A DNA stretch of 64,000 nucleotides from Pseudomonas fluorescens (GCF_900636825.1 NZ_LR134318.1:2451501-2515500); one strand, 5' to 3'; counted from the stretch's first letter, positions 25,375 to 33,679 are shown. The notes: generated by a model from the letters alone, not told the origin. Translations and numbers: made by a program.

Positions 25375-26396
25375 TTGACCAGCCATTCGTTCCACCGTGT
25401 CGCGATGGCAGGACCGTTTTTGGCCCAGTACGCGAAATCAAGAGTGATCTGATCCTTGGCGTAGGCCGTCGGCAGGTTGGGAGCCAGCGTCGAATCCAGA
25501 CGCTCCACACTGTCGAGGTTGACCGGGGCGTAAGCGGTCAGATTGGAGAAGTCAGCCTGACCTTTGGCGCTGCTGGCGTTGGCCAGGAACTTCATCGCCG
25601 CGTCCTTGTTCTTCGAGCCCTTTGGAATCACCAGAATGTCGGCCATGACCAGATTCTGCTTCCAGCTCACACCGACGGGTGCGCCGTCTTCCTGCAGGGC
25701 GTGAACGCGACCGTTCCAGAACTGGCCCATGCTCGCTTCGCCGGACGCCAGCAGTTGCTGCGACTGCGCGCCGCCGCCCCACCAGACGATGTCTTTCTTG
25801 ATGGTGTCGAGTTTCTTGAAGGCGCGATCCAGATCCAGCGGATAGAGCTTGTCCGCCGCCACGCCGTCGGCCAGCAGCGCCAGCTCGAGCACGCCGGGGC
25901 TTGGCCATTTATAGAGGGCGCGTTTGCCGGGGTAGGTCTTGGTGTCGAACAGCGCGCTCCAGTCCTGCGGCTTGTTGGCGCCGAGCTTGCCCTCGTTGTA
26001 GCCGAGGACGAAGGAGAAGAAGAACGAGCCAACGCCGTGATCGTTGACGAAGCGCGGGTCGATCTTGTCGCGCTGGATCACTTTGAAATCGAGGGGTTCG
26101 AGCAGGCCTTCGGCAGCGGCGCGCAGGGCGAAATCGGCTTCGACATCGACCACGTCCCATTGCACGTTGCCGCTTTCGACCATGGCTTTGAGTTTGCCGT
26201 AGTCGGTCGGCCCGTCCTGGACGACGGTGATGCCGCTGGCCTTGCTGAACGGATCGGCCCAGGCCTGTTTCTGCGCATCCTGGGTGCTACCGCCCCAGCT
26301 GACAAAATTCACGCTTTCGGCAGCCATTGCAGCCTGGCCGGTAACGCTGAGCAGTCCCGCAAAAAAGATCGCGGTTGCAGCTTTGTTCAACACCAT
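25371..26396 (-). CDS. ABC transporter periplasmic binding protein, spermidine/putrescine-like
   Basis: 341 residues from the ATG at 26396, with GAGG eight bases upstream; a GTG at 26402 is a weaker start. The signal peptide ends around 'GQAAMA', and the mature protein begins 'AESVNFVSWGGSTQDAQKQA'. This 'VSWGG' opening is typical of the PotD-like group that binds compounds other than spermidine, in contrast to the 'YNWADY' opening of the 5744-6844 protein. It is the first gene of the importer operon. The ligand is unknown, but the shared promoter implies a substrate or product of the monooxygenase pathway. Confidence 0.9.
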   Translation of the reverse strand: MVLNKAATAIFFAGLLSVTGQAAMAAESVNFVSWGGSTQDAQKQAWADPFSKASGITVVQDGPTDYGKLKAMVESGNVQWDVVDVEADFALRAAAEGLLEPLDFKVIQRDKIDPRFVNDHGVGSFFFSFVLGYNEGKLGANKPQDWSALFDTKTYPGKRALYKWPSPGVLELALLADGVAADKLYPLDLDRAFKKLDTIKKDIVWWGGGAQSQQLLASGEASMGQFWNGRVHALQEDGAPVGVSWKQNLVMADILVIPKGSKNKDAAMKFLANASSAKGQADFSNLTAYAPVNLDSVERLDSTLAPNLPTAYAKDQITLDFAYWAKNGPAIATRWNEWLVK

Positions 26397-26499
26397 GTTC
26401 ACGCCCTCATTGTTGTGTTTTTGAGCGGGCTTGCGTTGTTGCCCGCCTATCGGGAGCAGTAGATGTACGATTCGTTGGAGTGTCCGGTCTATGGAATAT

Positions 26500-26522
26500 C
26501 ATATTATGGTATTCCAAACTTT
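26500..26522 (-). promoter_or_regulatory. GntR-type operator/promoter, copy 4
   Basis: On the reverse strand it reads AAAGTTTGGAATACCATAAT followed by ATG, nearly identical to 3967-3989 ahead of the NCS1 permease. The core TGGAATACCA is at 26507-26516. A partly complementary GGAATATCATA arm follows (26493-26503 on the forward strand), making a larger imperfect palindrome. It is about 105 bp from the binding protein start. Confidence 0.65.
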
Positions 26523-26610
26523 GTGCAAGCACTTTGCCTTACCGGTTATCTGGCGACGGTGGGTTTTTGATGCGTTCGGCTTGGGCTTTTTTGTGAATGT
26601 CAGATCCGAG

Positions 26611-26757
26611 CCCCTCACCCCAGCCCTCTCCCGAGGGAGAGGGGGCCGATTGGGGGCTTTTTAAAAATTGAGTTCGGCTCGGTATTTCAGGTCGGTGTAT
26701 AGCGACTAAACAACTCAGTCAGCTCCCTCTCTTGCGGGAGAGGGCTGGGGTGAGGGT
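26611..26757. repeat. MITE-like element, copy 2
   Basis: 147 bp, ends cccctcaccccagccctctc and ggagagggctggggtgaggg. The interior includes TTCGGCTCGGTATTTCAGG and TCGGTGTAT, which matches copy 3 (37599) over about 27 bases. Confidence 0.65.
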
Positions 26758-26761
26758 GGCG

Positions 26762-27871
26762 TTATTCAGTGAACGGAATACTCTCGACCACCTCAAGGTC
26801 ATACCCGGTCAGGCCGGCATATTTCAGCGGCGGGCCAAGATGGCGCAATTTGCCCACCCCCAGGTTCTGCAGAATCTGCGCCCCAGTCCCGACCTCCGAG
26901 TAAATTCGCGATTGCGAGCGACTGAACTGGCGCGGCGGCTGCGTCAATTGCGGCACGCGTTCCAGCAGCGCTTGCGACGACTCATGATTGGCCAGCACCA
27001 CCACAACCCCATGTCCTTCCGCGGCGACCCGTTGCAGCGCCGCCCACAGCGTCCAGTTCGTCGGCCCGCTGTACTCGGCGCCGACCAGATCACGCAGCGG
27101 ATCGATCACGTGTACACGCACCAGCGTCGGCTCCTCGCGGCGCAGCTCGCCCATGACCATTGCCATGTGCACGCCGCCCTCGATGCGGTCTTCAAAGGTG
27201 ATCAAACGGAACGTGCCGTGCACCGTCGGCAACTCGCGTTCGCCAATCCGTTCGATGGTGTGTTCGGTGCTCAAGCGATAGTGAATCAGGTCGGCGATGG
27301 TGCCGATCTTGATCCCGTGCTTGCGCGCGAATACTTCCAGATCCGGGCGGCGGGCCATGGTGCCGTCGTCGTTCATCACTTCGACGATCACCGAGGCCGG
27401 GGTGAAACCGGCGAGGCGGGCCAGATCACAACCCGCTTCAGTGTGCCCGGCGCGGGTCAGCACGCCGCCTTCCTTGGCGCGCAGCGGGAAGATATGGCCA
27501 GGCTGCACCAGATCCTCGGCGCGGGCATTCGGCGCGACCGCGGCGGCCACGGTGCAGGCACGATCCGCTGCGGAAATGCCAGTGGTCACGCCAACCGCCG
27601 CTTCAATCGACACGGTGAACGCAGTGCTGAACACGCTGCCATTGGCTGGCACCATTTGCTCCAGGCCCAAACGCTGGCAGTGTTCGTCGGTGAGGGTCAG
27701 GCAGATCAGTCCGCGTGCTTCGCGGGCCATGAAACTGATAGCCTCTGGTGTGCAACGGTCGGCGGCCAGCAACAGGTCGCCTTCGTTTTCGCGGTCTTCG
27801 TCATCGACCAGCAGAACCATTTTGCCGAGGCGATAATCTTCGATGATTTCTTCGATGCTGTTGAAGGCCAT
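26762..27871 (-). CDS. ribB: RibB paralogue: 3,4-dihydroxy-2-butanone-4-phosphate synthase with degenerate GTP cyclohydrolase II-like domain
   Basis: 369 residues. The N-terminal synthase domain (about 1-205) has the acidic loop '[10 protein letters not shown]' (23-32), '[16 protein letters not shown]', '[14 protein letters not shown]' and '[14 protein letters not shown]', so it should make the four-carbon riboflavin precursor from ribulose 5-phosphate. The C-terminal part resembles GTP cyclohydrolase II but lacks its three zinc cysteines ('GDVFGSLRCDCG' region reads '[14 protein letters not shown]'). It should not have that activity. It is not near ribE/nusB or an FMN riboswitch. It has an operator (27902) shared with flavin-monooxygenase genes, so it is probably an inducible extra copy that raises flavin supply. 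Confidence 0.9.
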   Translation of the reverse strand: MAFNSIEEIIEDYRLGKMVLLVDDEDRENEGDLLLAADRCTPEAISFMAREARGLICLTLTDEHCQRLGLEQMVPANGSVFSTAFTVSIEAAVGVTTGISAADRACTVAAAVAPNARAEDLVQPGHIFPLRAKEGGVLTRAGHTEAGCDLARLAGFTPASVIVEVMNDDGTMARRPDLEVFARKHGIKIGTIADLIHYRLSTEHTIERIGERELPTVHGTFRLITFEDRIEGGVHMAMVMGELRREEPTLVRVHVIDPLRDLVGAEYSGPTNWTLWAALQRVAAEGHGVVVVLANHESSQALLERVPQLTQPPRQFSRSQSRIYSEVGTGAQILQNLGVGKLRHLGPPLKYAGLTGYDLEVVESIPFTE

Positions 27872-27901
27872 GCTGGACTCTCAGGGTTCGTTGGAAATAT
27901 A

Positions 27902-27918
27902 TTGGTATACCATAATAC
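27902..27918. promoter_or_regulatory. GntR-type operator, copy 5 (TTGGTATACCATAATAC)
   Basis: Identical over 17 bases to copy 1 at 1107-1123. It lies in the 68 bp divergent spacer between the RibB paralogue (start 27871) and the DUF1330 gene (start 27940), so one site can serve both. Confidence 0.72.
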
Positions 27919-27939
27919 AGAATCAACAAAGAGGTCACT

Positions 27940-28227
27940 ATGAAGGCGTACTGGATTGCTCATGTGGATATAGCTGATGCCGAGCACTACAGCCAATACA
28001 CCCAGCGCACACCGCAGGCGATTGCCGCGTTCGGTGGGAAGTTTTTGGCGAGAGGCGGGCGCAGTGAGGCGATGGAAGGACGGCAGACGCCGCAGCGCAC
28101 CGTGATCATCGAATTCGAGAGCTACGAAACAGCCGTGGCGTGCTATCGCTCGGCGGCGTATCAGGAAGCGAAAAGTTACCGGGAAGAATGGGCGAGGGCG
28201 GAGATCATTATCGTCGAGGGCGTCTGA
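27940..28227 (+). CDS. DUF1330 family protein (small ferredoxin-like fold)
   Basis: 95 residues. The N-terminal 'KAYWIAHVDIADAEHYSQYT', the mid 'AIAAFGGKFLARGGRSEAME' and 'TVIIEFESYETAVACYRSAA' are the standard DUF1330 pattern, a dimeric alpha/beta barrel related to antibiotic-biosynthesis monooxygenases and EthD-type proteins. No enzyme activity is established for the family. The start is behind GAGGTC. The shared operator places it in the monooxygenase regulon, where a role in handling a reactive intermediate is possible but unproven. Confidence 0.88.
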   Translation: MKAYWIAHVDIADAEHYSQYTQRTPQAIAAFGGKFLARGGRSEAMEGRQTPQRTVIIEFESYETAVACYRSAAYQEAKSYREEWARAEIIIVEGV

Positions 28228-28246
28228 GCCCCAGCCACATAACCCC

Positions 28247-28329
28247 TGTAGGAGCTGCCGCAGGCTGCGATCTTTTGATTTGCCTTTAACAGCAAGATCA
28301 AAAGATCGCAGCCTGCGGCAGCTCCTACA
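28247..28329. repeat. REPIN-type inverted repeat, family B
   Basis: Near-perfect arms (gtaggagctgccgcaggctg and inner gatcttttgat) between convergent DUF1330 and Nudix genes. Confidence 0.88.
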
Positions 28330-28346
28330 ATCGAGTTCGTGGAGCT

Positions 28347-28910
28347 TCAGCGCATGAAGTGAATTTTGCCGCTGTCGTCGTTACCCATGTAAATCCCGTA
28401 TACCCCCGCCTGGCGCTCTTCGATATAGCGCTCGAGAATCTGCCGGATCGCCGGGTAGTAGATCTGCTCCCAGGGGATGTCTTCAGGCGCGAAGAACTTG
28501 TAATCCATGGTCTCCGGGCCGAACTGACCGGTGATCTCCACCGCGATGGCGCGAAAGATGATGTACACCTCGCTGATCTTCGGCACGCTGAAGATCGAAT
28601 ACGGCGAGACGATTTCCGCACGCACGCCGCTTTCTTCCCAAACTTCGCGCAACGCCGCCTGCTCGGTGGTCTCAAAGCTTTCCATGAACCCGGCCGGCAG
28701 CGTCCAGGTGCCCGGGCGGGGTGGGATCGCCCGTTGGCAGAGAAGGTATTTGCCGTCCTGCTCGATGATGCAGCCGGCAATGATTTTCGGATTGACGTAG
28801 TGGATATAGCCGCAGCCGCGGCACATCAGGCGCTCGTGCGTATCGCCCGCGGGTATTTGCTGACCGAGGTCAGGGCCACCGCATTTCGGGCAAAAGCTCG
28901 GGCTGAACAT
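28347..28910 (-). CDS. Nudix hydrolase with N-terminal zinc ribbon
   Basis: 187 residues. A zinc ribbon comes first (CPKCGG at 8-13 and CRGCGY at 31-36), then the Nudix box, seen as 'GFMESFETTEQAALREVWEE' and the following SG. Zinc-ribbon Nudix enzymes include NADH pyrophosphatase-like and ADP-ribose or flavin-nucleotide hydrolases. The start codon is one base past the GntR stop, and it is the last gene of the operon that begins at 33679. In a pathway that uses FMN, hydrolysis of FAD to FMN is one possible role, but that is a guess. Confidence 0.9.
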   Translation of the reverse strand: MFSPSFCPKCGGPDLGQQIPAGDTHERLMCRGCGYIHYVNPKIIAGCIIEQDGKYLLCQRAIPPRPGTWTLPAGFMESFETTEQAALREVWEESGVRAEIVSPYSIFSVPKISEVYIIFRAIAVEITGQFGPETMDYKFFAPEDIPWEQIYYPAIRQILERYIEERQAGVYGIYMGNDDSGKIHFMR

Positions 28911-28911
28911 G

Positions 28912-29676
28912 TCATTGACCTATGCGTGGTTCTTTCAGCGCGATCGGCAGGGTGATCGCCGGGGTGCCTTTGACGGCGACGCCGGTTTCTTCCTGCTTGC
29001 GCTTGAGATAGTCGAGGGCAACGGTAGCGGCTGCGCGGACGTGATCGACACAAGCCTGATGCGCCGCCAGCGGATCGCCGCTTTTGATCGCCTCGACCAT
29101 TTTTTCCATCTCGTGATTACTCGCGCCGCGCCGGTTCTCCTGAGAGACCGAGGTCGCGCGCAGATAGCTGATGCGCGCCTGCAACTGGCGCAGTTGCGTG
29201 GCGGCGACGTGGTTGCCCGAGCCTTCGAGCAGCACGTCGTAAAAACCCTGCACCGAGTCGATCACCTGTTGCAGCTCGCCGTCCTTGAGCGCCTTGCGGT
29301 TGTCATCAAGGGCTTTTTCAAGGGCTTTGATGTCTTTGGCTTTGGCGCGCAGGGTGAACAGCTGGACGATCAGGCCTTCGAGTACGCAACGCAATTCGTA
29401 AATATCGACGGCATCGTCAAGGGTGATGATCGCCACGCGCGGGCCTTTGGCGTCGGCGAATTCGACAAGACCTTCGGATTCGAGGTGACGCAAGGCTTCG
29501 CGCACCGAAGTGCGGCTGACGCCGAGACGGTCGCACAGGTCGCGTTCGACCAGGCGATCGCCTGGCATGAGCTGGAAATTCATGATCGCGCTACGCAGTT
29601 TGTCCAGCACGATTTCGCGCAGGGTAACGGGGTTGCGATTGACCTTGAAGCTGTCGTCGAGTGGCTGGCGTTTCAT
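28912..29676 (-). CDS. GntR-family transcriptional regulator (FadR/FCD subfamily), probable regulon controller
   Basis: 254 residues from the ATG at 29676 (MKRQPLDDSFKVNRNPVTLR). The winged helix is at about 25-85 ('LVERDLCDRLGVSRTSVREA', 'HLESEGLVEFADAKGPRVAI'), and the C-terminal helical FCD ligand domain follows ('DIYELRCVLEGLIVQLFTLR', 'NHEMEKMVEAIKSGDPLAAH' with metal-site histidines). FadR-type regulators bind TGGTnnnACCA palindromes, and six TGGTATACCA-like sites occur in promoters of this window. It is the only FCD regulator encoded within the linked gene set, so it is the likely reader. The effector is probably a pathway intermediate. Confidence 0.9.
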   Translation of the reverse strand: MKRQPLDDSFKVNRNPVTLREIVLDKLRSAIMNFQLMPGDRLVERDLCDRLGVSRTSVREALRHLESEGLVEFADAKGPRVAIITLDDAVDIYELRCVLEGLIVQLFTLRAKAKDIKALEKALDDNRKALKDGELQQVIDSVQGFYDVLLEGSGNHVAATQLRQLQARISYLRATSVSQENRRGASNHEMEKMVEAIKSGDPLAAHQACVDHVRAAATVALDYLKRKQEETGVAVKGTPAITLPIALKEPRIGQ

Positions 29677-29733
29677 GGGGTCCGCTCTTGAGCTTGGCTG
29701 TCCATGCCAGACGGGCATCAAAACAGCCGAGGG

Positions 29734-30123
29734 TTAACTGGAGGCCTCGGCGTCGGCTTCGGCAAAGGCTTCACGGGCCAGCCGGAAACTGTCCACGGCT
29801 GCCGGAACGCCGCAATAAATGCCGACCTGAAGCAGAATTTCGCGTATTTGCTCACGACTCAGGCCGTTACGCAAGGCGCCGCGCACATGCAGCTTGAGTT
29901 CATGCGGACGGTTGAGTGCCGAGATCATCGCCAGGTTGATCATGCTGCGCTCTTTGAGCGACAAACCCTCACGCCCCCAGACATGGCCCCAGCAGTATTC
30001 GGTCACCATTTCCTGCAGCGGGCGGGTGAAGTCGTCGGCGTTCTCTATCGAACGCTGAACGTAGGCTTCGCCGAGCACCTGCGTACGGATCTTCAGGCCT
30101 TTTTCGTACTTTTCGTTACTCAT
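29734..30123 (-). CDS. Carboxymuconolactone decarboxylase (AhpD-like) family protein
   Basis: 129 residues from the ATG at 30123 (MSNEKYEKGL), with GGAGG four bases ahead; longer frames run into a REP element. The family motif is seen at 'RPHELKLHVRGALRNGLSRE' and 'EILLQVGIYCGVPAAVDSFR'. It is the length of PcaC (about 130) but no other protocatechuate genes are near. Members include decarboxylases of gamma-carboxymuconolactone and peroxidase-like AhpD proteins. It sits between the second flavin reductase and the GntR gene in the regulon operon and may act on a ring-cleavage product. Confidence 0.88.
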   Translation of the reverse strand: MSNEKYEKGLKIRTQVLGEAYVQRSIENADDFTRPLQEMVTEYCWGHVWGREGLSLKERSMINLAMISALNRPHELKLHVRGALRNGLSREQIREILLQVGIYCGVPAAVDSFRLAREAFAEADAEASS

Positions 30124-30140
30124 CATTCCTCCAACTCCCC

Positions 30141-30228
30141 CTGTAGGAGCTGCCGAAGGCTGCGATCCTTTGATCTTGCTTCTAAACATCAAAGTCAAAA
30201 GATCGCAGCCTGCGGCAGCTCCTACAGG
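30141..30228. repeat. REPIN-type inverted repeat, family B, inside an operon
   Basis: Located between two same-direction genes (flavin reductase 2 and the carboxymuconolactone decarboxylase family gene). Such an intergenic element could lower expression of the three distal genes or stabilise the upstream message. Confidence 0.85.
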
Positions 30229-30246
30229 GGGATTTGTGTGAATCCG

Positions 30247-30732
30247 TCAGGTCAGGGTGGGCAACGCGCCCAGCTTGCCTTTGTGATAAATCATCGGTGT
30301 CACCGGTTGCTCGGGCAGGATCAGGTTCTTCACCGCGCCAACGATGATCGCGTGATCGCCGCCGTCGTATTCACGCCACAACTCGCACTCGATGATCGCC
30401 GTAGCCTTGGCCAGAATCGGATTACCCAATTCGCTCAAGTGCCACTTGATGTCTTTGGCCTTTTCCTTGCCCTTGCTGGCAAACGCGTACGCTTCGGCGG
30501 TCTGGTCGGCGGAGAGCAAGTGAATGGCGAATTTCTTGCTGTCGCGCAGCACCGGGTAGGTGTCAGAGGCGTAGTTGGGGCAGAACAGCACCAGCGCCGG
30601 ATCAATCGACAGCGCGCTGAACGCGCTGGCGGTGATGCCGACGATGCCGCCATCCGGGTCGAGGGTGGTGACCACCGTGACGCCGGACGGGAACGAGCTC
30701 ATGACGTCTTTGTAAATGCCGGGTTCGATCAT
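30247..30732 (-). CDS. Flavin reductase (RutF/HpaC-like), copy 2
   Basis: 161 residues, the same length as copy 1 at 3261-3746, with the same landmarks: 'MSSFPSGVTVVTT', 'GITASAFSALSIDPALVLFC', 'GGDHAIIVGAVKNL', 'HKGKLGALP'. It starts at the ATG at 30732 behind AGGAG. It is the fourth gene of the operon from 33679. Having two close reductases in one regulon suggests either two oxygenation steps or a duplicated electron supply for the same oxygenase. Confidence 0.92.
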   Translation of the reverse strand: MIEPGIYKDVMSSFPSGVTVVTTLDPDGGIVGITASAFSALSIDPALVLFCPNYASDTYPVLRDSKKFAIHLLSADQTAEAYAFASKGKEKAKDIKWHLSELGNPILAKATAIIECELWREYDGGDHAIIVGAVKNLILPEQPVTPMIYHKGKLGALPTLT

Positions 30733-30744
30733 TTCGCAGGACTC

Positions 30745-32226
30745 CTAGCGCATCACAAACGGATCAGGCATTGGCGCCTGGGAGAGGTTGATCCACACCG
30801 TTTTCAGCTCGGTGTAGGCCAGCACCGAATCGATGCCGCTTTCGCGTCCATAGCCACTGTTCTTGAAGCCGCCGATGGGCGCCATCGCCGACACTGCGCG
30901 GTAAGTGTTGACCCAGATGATTCCGGAACGCACATCACGCGCGAGGCGATGAGCGCGGCCCAGATCACGGGTCCAGATACCGGCGGCGAGGCCGAACTGC
31001 GAGTCGTTGGCGATCGCCAGCGCTTCGGCTTCGTCCTTGAAACGAATCACCGAAGCCACCGGACCGAAGACTTCTTCCTGCATGATCTTCATCGAGTTAC
31101 GGTCGCACTCGAACAGCGTCGGCTCATAGAACCAGCCTTCGCCGACATCGGTCGGACGCTTGCCGCCAGTGCGCAAACGCGCGCCTTCGGCAATGGCATC
31201 AGCGACCAGACCTTCGACCACCGCCAATTGCTGGGCGGTAGCCATCGGGCCCATCTCGCTGCTGTCTTCCTGCGGGTTGCCGATGCGAATGCGCTGGGCG
31301 CGTTCGACCAGACGATTGACGAACTCGTCGTAGATTTCATCCTGCACGAGCAAACGCGAACCGGACACGCAGCTCTGCCCTGAAGCCGCGTAGATCCCGG
31401 CAATCGCGCCGTTGATCGCGCTGTCGAGATCAGCGTCGGCGAAAATGATATTCGGCGACTTGCCGCCCAGCTCCAGTGACAGCTTGGCGAAGTTATCGGC
31501 GCTGCTGCGCACCACGTGGCGTGCCGTCGCAGCGCCGCCAGTGAAGGCAATCTTGCGGATCAGCGGATGGCGGGTGAGGGCGGCGCCGGTGCTCGGGCCG
31601 TAACCGGTCACGACGTTGACCACGCCCGGCGGAATTCCGGCCTCGAGGGCCAGCCGTGCCAGCTCGAGAATCGTCGCCGAAGCGTGCTCGGACGGTTTGA
31701 TCACAATGGTGTTGCCGGCGGCGAGGGCCGGGGCCAGTTTGATTGCGGTCAGGTACAGCGGGCTGTTCCAAGGAATGATCGCGGCGACCACACCCATGGC
31801 TTCGTGCACGGTGTAGGCAAACAGATCGGGCTTGTCCAGCGGCAGGGTGCCGCCTTCAAGCTTGTCGGCCAGACCTGCGGTGTAGTGGAAGAACTCCGGC
31901 AGATAGCTGACCTGGCCACGGGTTTCGCGGATCAGTTTGCCGTTGTCGCGGCTTTCCAGCTGCGCCAGGTGTTCCTTGTTTTCCGCGATCAGGTCACCGA
32001 GGCGACGCAACAGTTTGCCTCGGGCGGTGGCGGTGAGGCCGCGCCATGCCGGGCCGTCGAAGGCAGTTTGCGCCGCTTGCACAGCGCGTTCGACGTCTGC
32101 TTCATCGGCGTCGGGCAGTTCGGCCCAGGCTTGCGCGGAGGCCGGGTTGAGGCTTTCGAAAGTCTTGCCGGAGAGGGCGTCTACCCATTCTCCGCCGATG
32201 CACATCTGGAAGCGTGCGAGTGTCAT
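30745..32226 (-). CDS. NAD(P)-dependent aldehyde dehydrogenase
   Basis: 493 residues, typical ALDH length. 'PWNSPLYLTAIKLAPALAAG' and 'TGGAATARHVVRSSADNFAK' form the cofactor region, the general base glutamate is in 'LSLELGGKSPNIIFADADLD', and the catalytic cysteine is C286 in 'ASGQSCVSGSRL'. The C-terminal 'TYRAVSAMAPIGGFKNSGYG' is close to betaine-aldehyde/2-hydroxymuconic semialdehyde type enzymes. Its start overlaps the upstream hydrolase stop by four bases. It should oxidise an aldehyde made after ring opening or hydrolysis in the same pathway. Confidence 0.93.
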   Translation of the reverse strand: MTLARFQMCIGGEWVDALSGKTFESLNPASAQAWAELPDADEADVERAVQAAQTAFDGPAWRGLTATARGKLLRRLGDLIAENKEHLAQLESRDNGKLIRETRGQVSYLPEFFHYTAGLADKLEGGTLPLDKPDLFAYTVHEAMGVVAAIIPWNSPLYLTAIKLAPALAAGNTIVIKPSEHASATILELARLALEAGIPPGVVNVVTGYGPSTGAALTRHPLIRKIAFTGGAATARHVVRSSADNFAKLSLELGGKSPNIIFADADLDSAINGAIAGIYAASGQSCVSGSRLLVQDEIYDEFVNRLVERAQRIRIGNPQEDSSEMGPMATAQQLAVVEGLVADAIAEGARLRTGGKRPTDVGEGWFYEPTLFECDRNSMKIMQEEVFGPVASVIRFKDEAEALAIANDSQFGLAAGIWTRDLGRAHRLARDVRSGIIWVNTYRAVSAMAPIGGFKNSGYGRESGIDSVLAYTELKTVWINLSQAPMPDPFVMR

Positions 32227-33056
32227 GCAACGATCCCCTTTATATGGTTTTGTCGGGAGTGTGCGAATTGAAGAAATTCCAGCAGCATCTGATTGACCAG
32301 ACGCGGCGACTCTACCGGCATCATATGCCGTTGCTCGGGGAGCACGGCAACCTTCGCACCAGGGATGCGTCGGGCCAGTTGCTCGGCCATTTCCGGCGTC
32401 GACCCGGGGTCGAGTTCGCCAGTGGCGATCAGCGTCGGCGCCTGGATACTGCTCAGGTCGTCGGCGCGGTACATGTCTTGAGTGGCAAACAATTCGTAGG
32501 TGGTCAGGTAACCCTGCGGATCATTATTGGCCAGGGTCTGACGCAGCGCGGCGATCTGCGCCGGGTTGGCCGCCTGATATTCGCGGCTGAACCAGCGTGA
32601 CAGCGCGGCCTCGGCATTGGCATCCGGGCCGTGCTCGGCAGCCTGCGCGGTACGCGCAATAACGCCGGCGCGCTGTTCTTCGCTGCGGTTGAACACACTG
32701 TTCAACACCACCAGGCTTTGCAGGCGCTCCGGATAATGCAGGGCAAAGGCCCGTGCGACCAGACCGCCCATGGAGAAGCCGATCACCGCTGCCTGCGGCA
32801 GGTTCAAGTGATCGAGCAGCTCGAGCAACTGATCAGCATAACCGAGCAGATCAGTGCCGCTGGCCGGTCGCGGACTGGCGCCGTGGCCGAGCATGTCGTA
32901 GGCGATCACCCGGTATTGGCTGGACAGGCCGACAATCTGCCCGCCCCACATTTCTTTGTTCAGGCCCACGCCGTGGATCAAAACCACGGGCTGGCCTTGG
33001 CCGGTCGCCAGGTAACTGGTGCCAGCCGGGGTGAGTTCAGCGGTGAGCCGAATCAT
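32223..33056 (-). CDS. Alpha/beta hydrolase (RutD/enol-lactonase-like)
   Basis: 277 residues from the ATG at 33056 (MIRLTAELTP), with AGGAG seven bases upstream; two longer starts are less well placed. The triad is visible: S95 in 'GFSMGG', D216 in 'GELDPG', H244 in 'EQRHMMP'. The oxyanion motif is 'LIHGVGLNKEMW'. It is similar in build to RutD and to 3-oxoadipate enol-lactonase (PcaD). It lies 32 bp after the DUF1185 gene and overlaps the aldehyde dehydrogenase gene. It probably cleaves an ester, lactone, carbamate or amide intermediate. Confidence 0.92.
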   Translation of the reverse strand: MIRLTAELTPAGTSYLATGQGQPVVLIHGVGLNKEMWGGQIVGLSSQYRVIAYDMLGHGASPRPASGTDLLGYADQLLELLDHLNLPQAAVIGFSMGGLVARAFALHYPERLQSLVVLNSVFNRSEEQRAGVIARTAQAAEHGPDANAEAALSRWFSREYQAANPAQIAALRQTLANNDPQGYLTTYELFATQDMYRADDLSSIQAPTLIATGELDPGSTPEMAEQLARRIPGAKVAVLPEQRHMMPVESPRLVNQMLLEFLQFAHSRQNHIKGIVA

Positions 33057-33088
33057 GGAGCGCTCCTGCATTGCCTTTCTTGTTGTGA

Positions 33089-33679
33089 TTACTGGGCTTT
33101 TTCGGCGGCCAGTTCTTCCAGATCGATATAGCGGTTGCCGATGCGCGGATGCAGGCGGCCACCGTCGGCGCAACCCAGCACGACGACGATTTCGTCGGCG
33201 CGCGGCGCGTCTTCGATCTGCATTTCCAGGGTGATGTAGTGTGAACGCAGGCCTTCGTCGTCCTTGTGCATCATCGGGATCTGAATCGAAGTACCCGGAC
33301 CGCCGCGCTTGTTGGTGAAGCTCAGGTAGCTCTTGGCTTTCACGGCTTCGCGGTAGTGGTTGCCGAAGCGCAGGGTGTGAATCACGGCGGAGGCGTGCTC
33401 GATTTCGCCATCAGCACCGACCACGGCCGCTTTGCCGTAGGCTTCGATCTTCTCGGCACCGCCGATGATGCCGACCAGACGCTCGACCATCATGGCGCCG
33501 AGGTCGGAGCAGTTGGCGCGAATCTGCGGCTTGAGATCTTCAACAAAGCCGTTGCCCACCCAAGGGTTCTTCATCACCACGGCGAGACCGACCATGGTCA
33601 CTGGCTTGTCAGTGGCTTTGCCGCCTTCGATGAAGGTTTCTTCGACATAGCTGACGATCTTGCGAATTTCGAAACTCAT
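33089..33679 (-). CDS. DUF1185 (PF06684, 'amino acid synthesis') family protein
   Basis: 196 residues from the ATG at 33679 (MSFEIRKIVSYVEETFIEGG). Typical family features are 'VGLAVVMKNPWVGNGFVEDL', 'GKAAVVGADGEIEHASAVIH' and 'NKRGGPGTSIQIPMMHKDDE'. Solved structures of the family show a Bacillus chorismate-mutase-like fold, but no enzymatic function is established. It is the first gene of the seven-gene operon, with operator copy 6 about 40 bp upstream. Being first and most strongly placed suggests a core catalytic or ring-handling role. This is the best entry point for finding new chemistry in the set. Confidence 0.9.
   Translation of the reverse strand: MSFEIRKIVSYVEETFIEGGKATDKPVTMVGLAVVMKNPWVGNGFVEDLKPQIRANCSDLGAMMVERLVGIIGGAEKIEAYGKAAVVGADGEIEHASAVIHTLRFGNHYREAVKAKSYLSFTNKRGGPGTSIQIPMMHKDDEGLRSHYITLEMQIEDAPRADEIVVVLGCADGGRLHPRIGNRYIDLEELAAEKAQ

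Noticed and set aside
29734..30198. Longer start for the carboxymuconolactone decarboxylase family gene
   Set aside because: The extension is REPIN sequence; GGAGG lies just before 30123.
29704..31383. 559-codon forward open frame
   Set aside because: Runs antisense through four well-supported genes and a REPIN.
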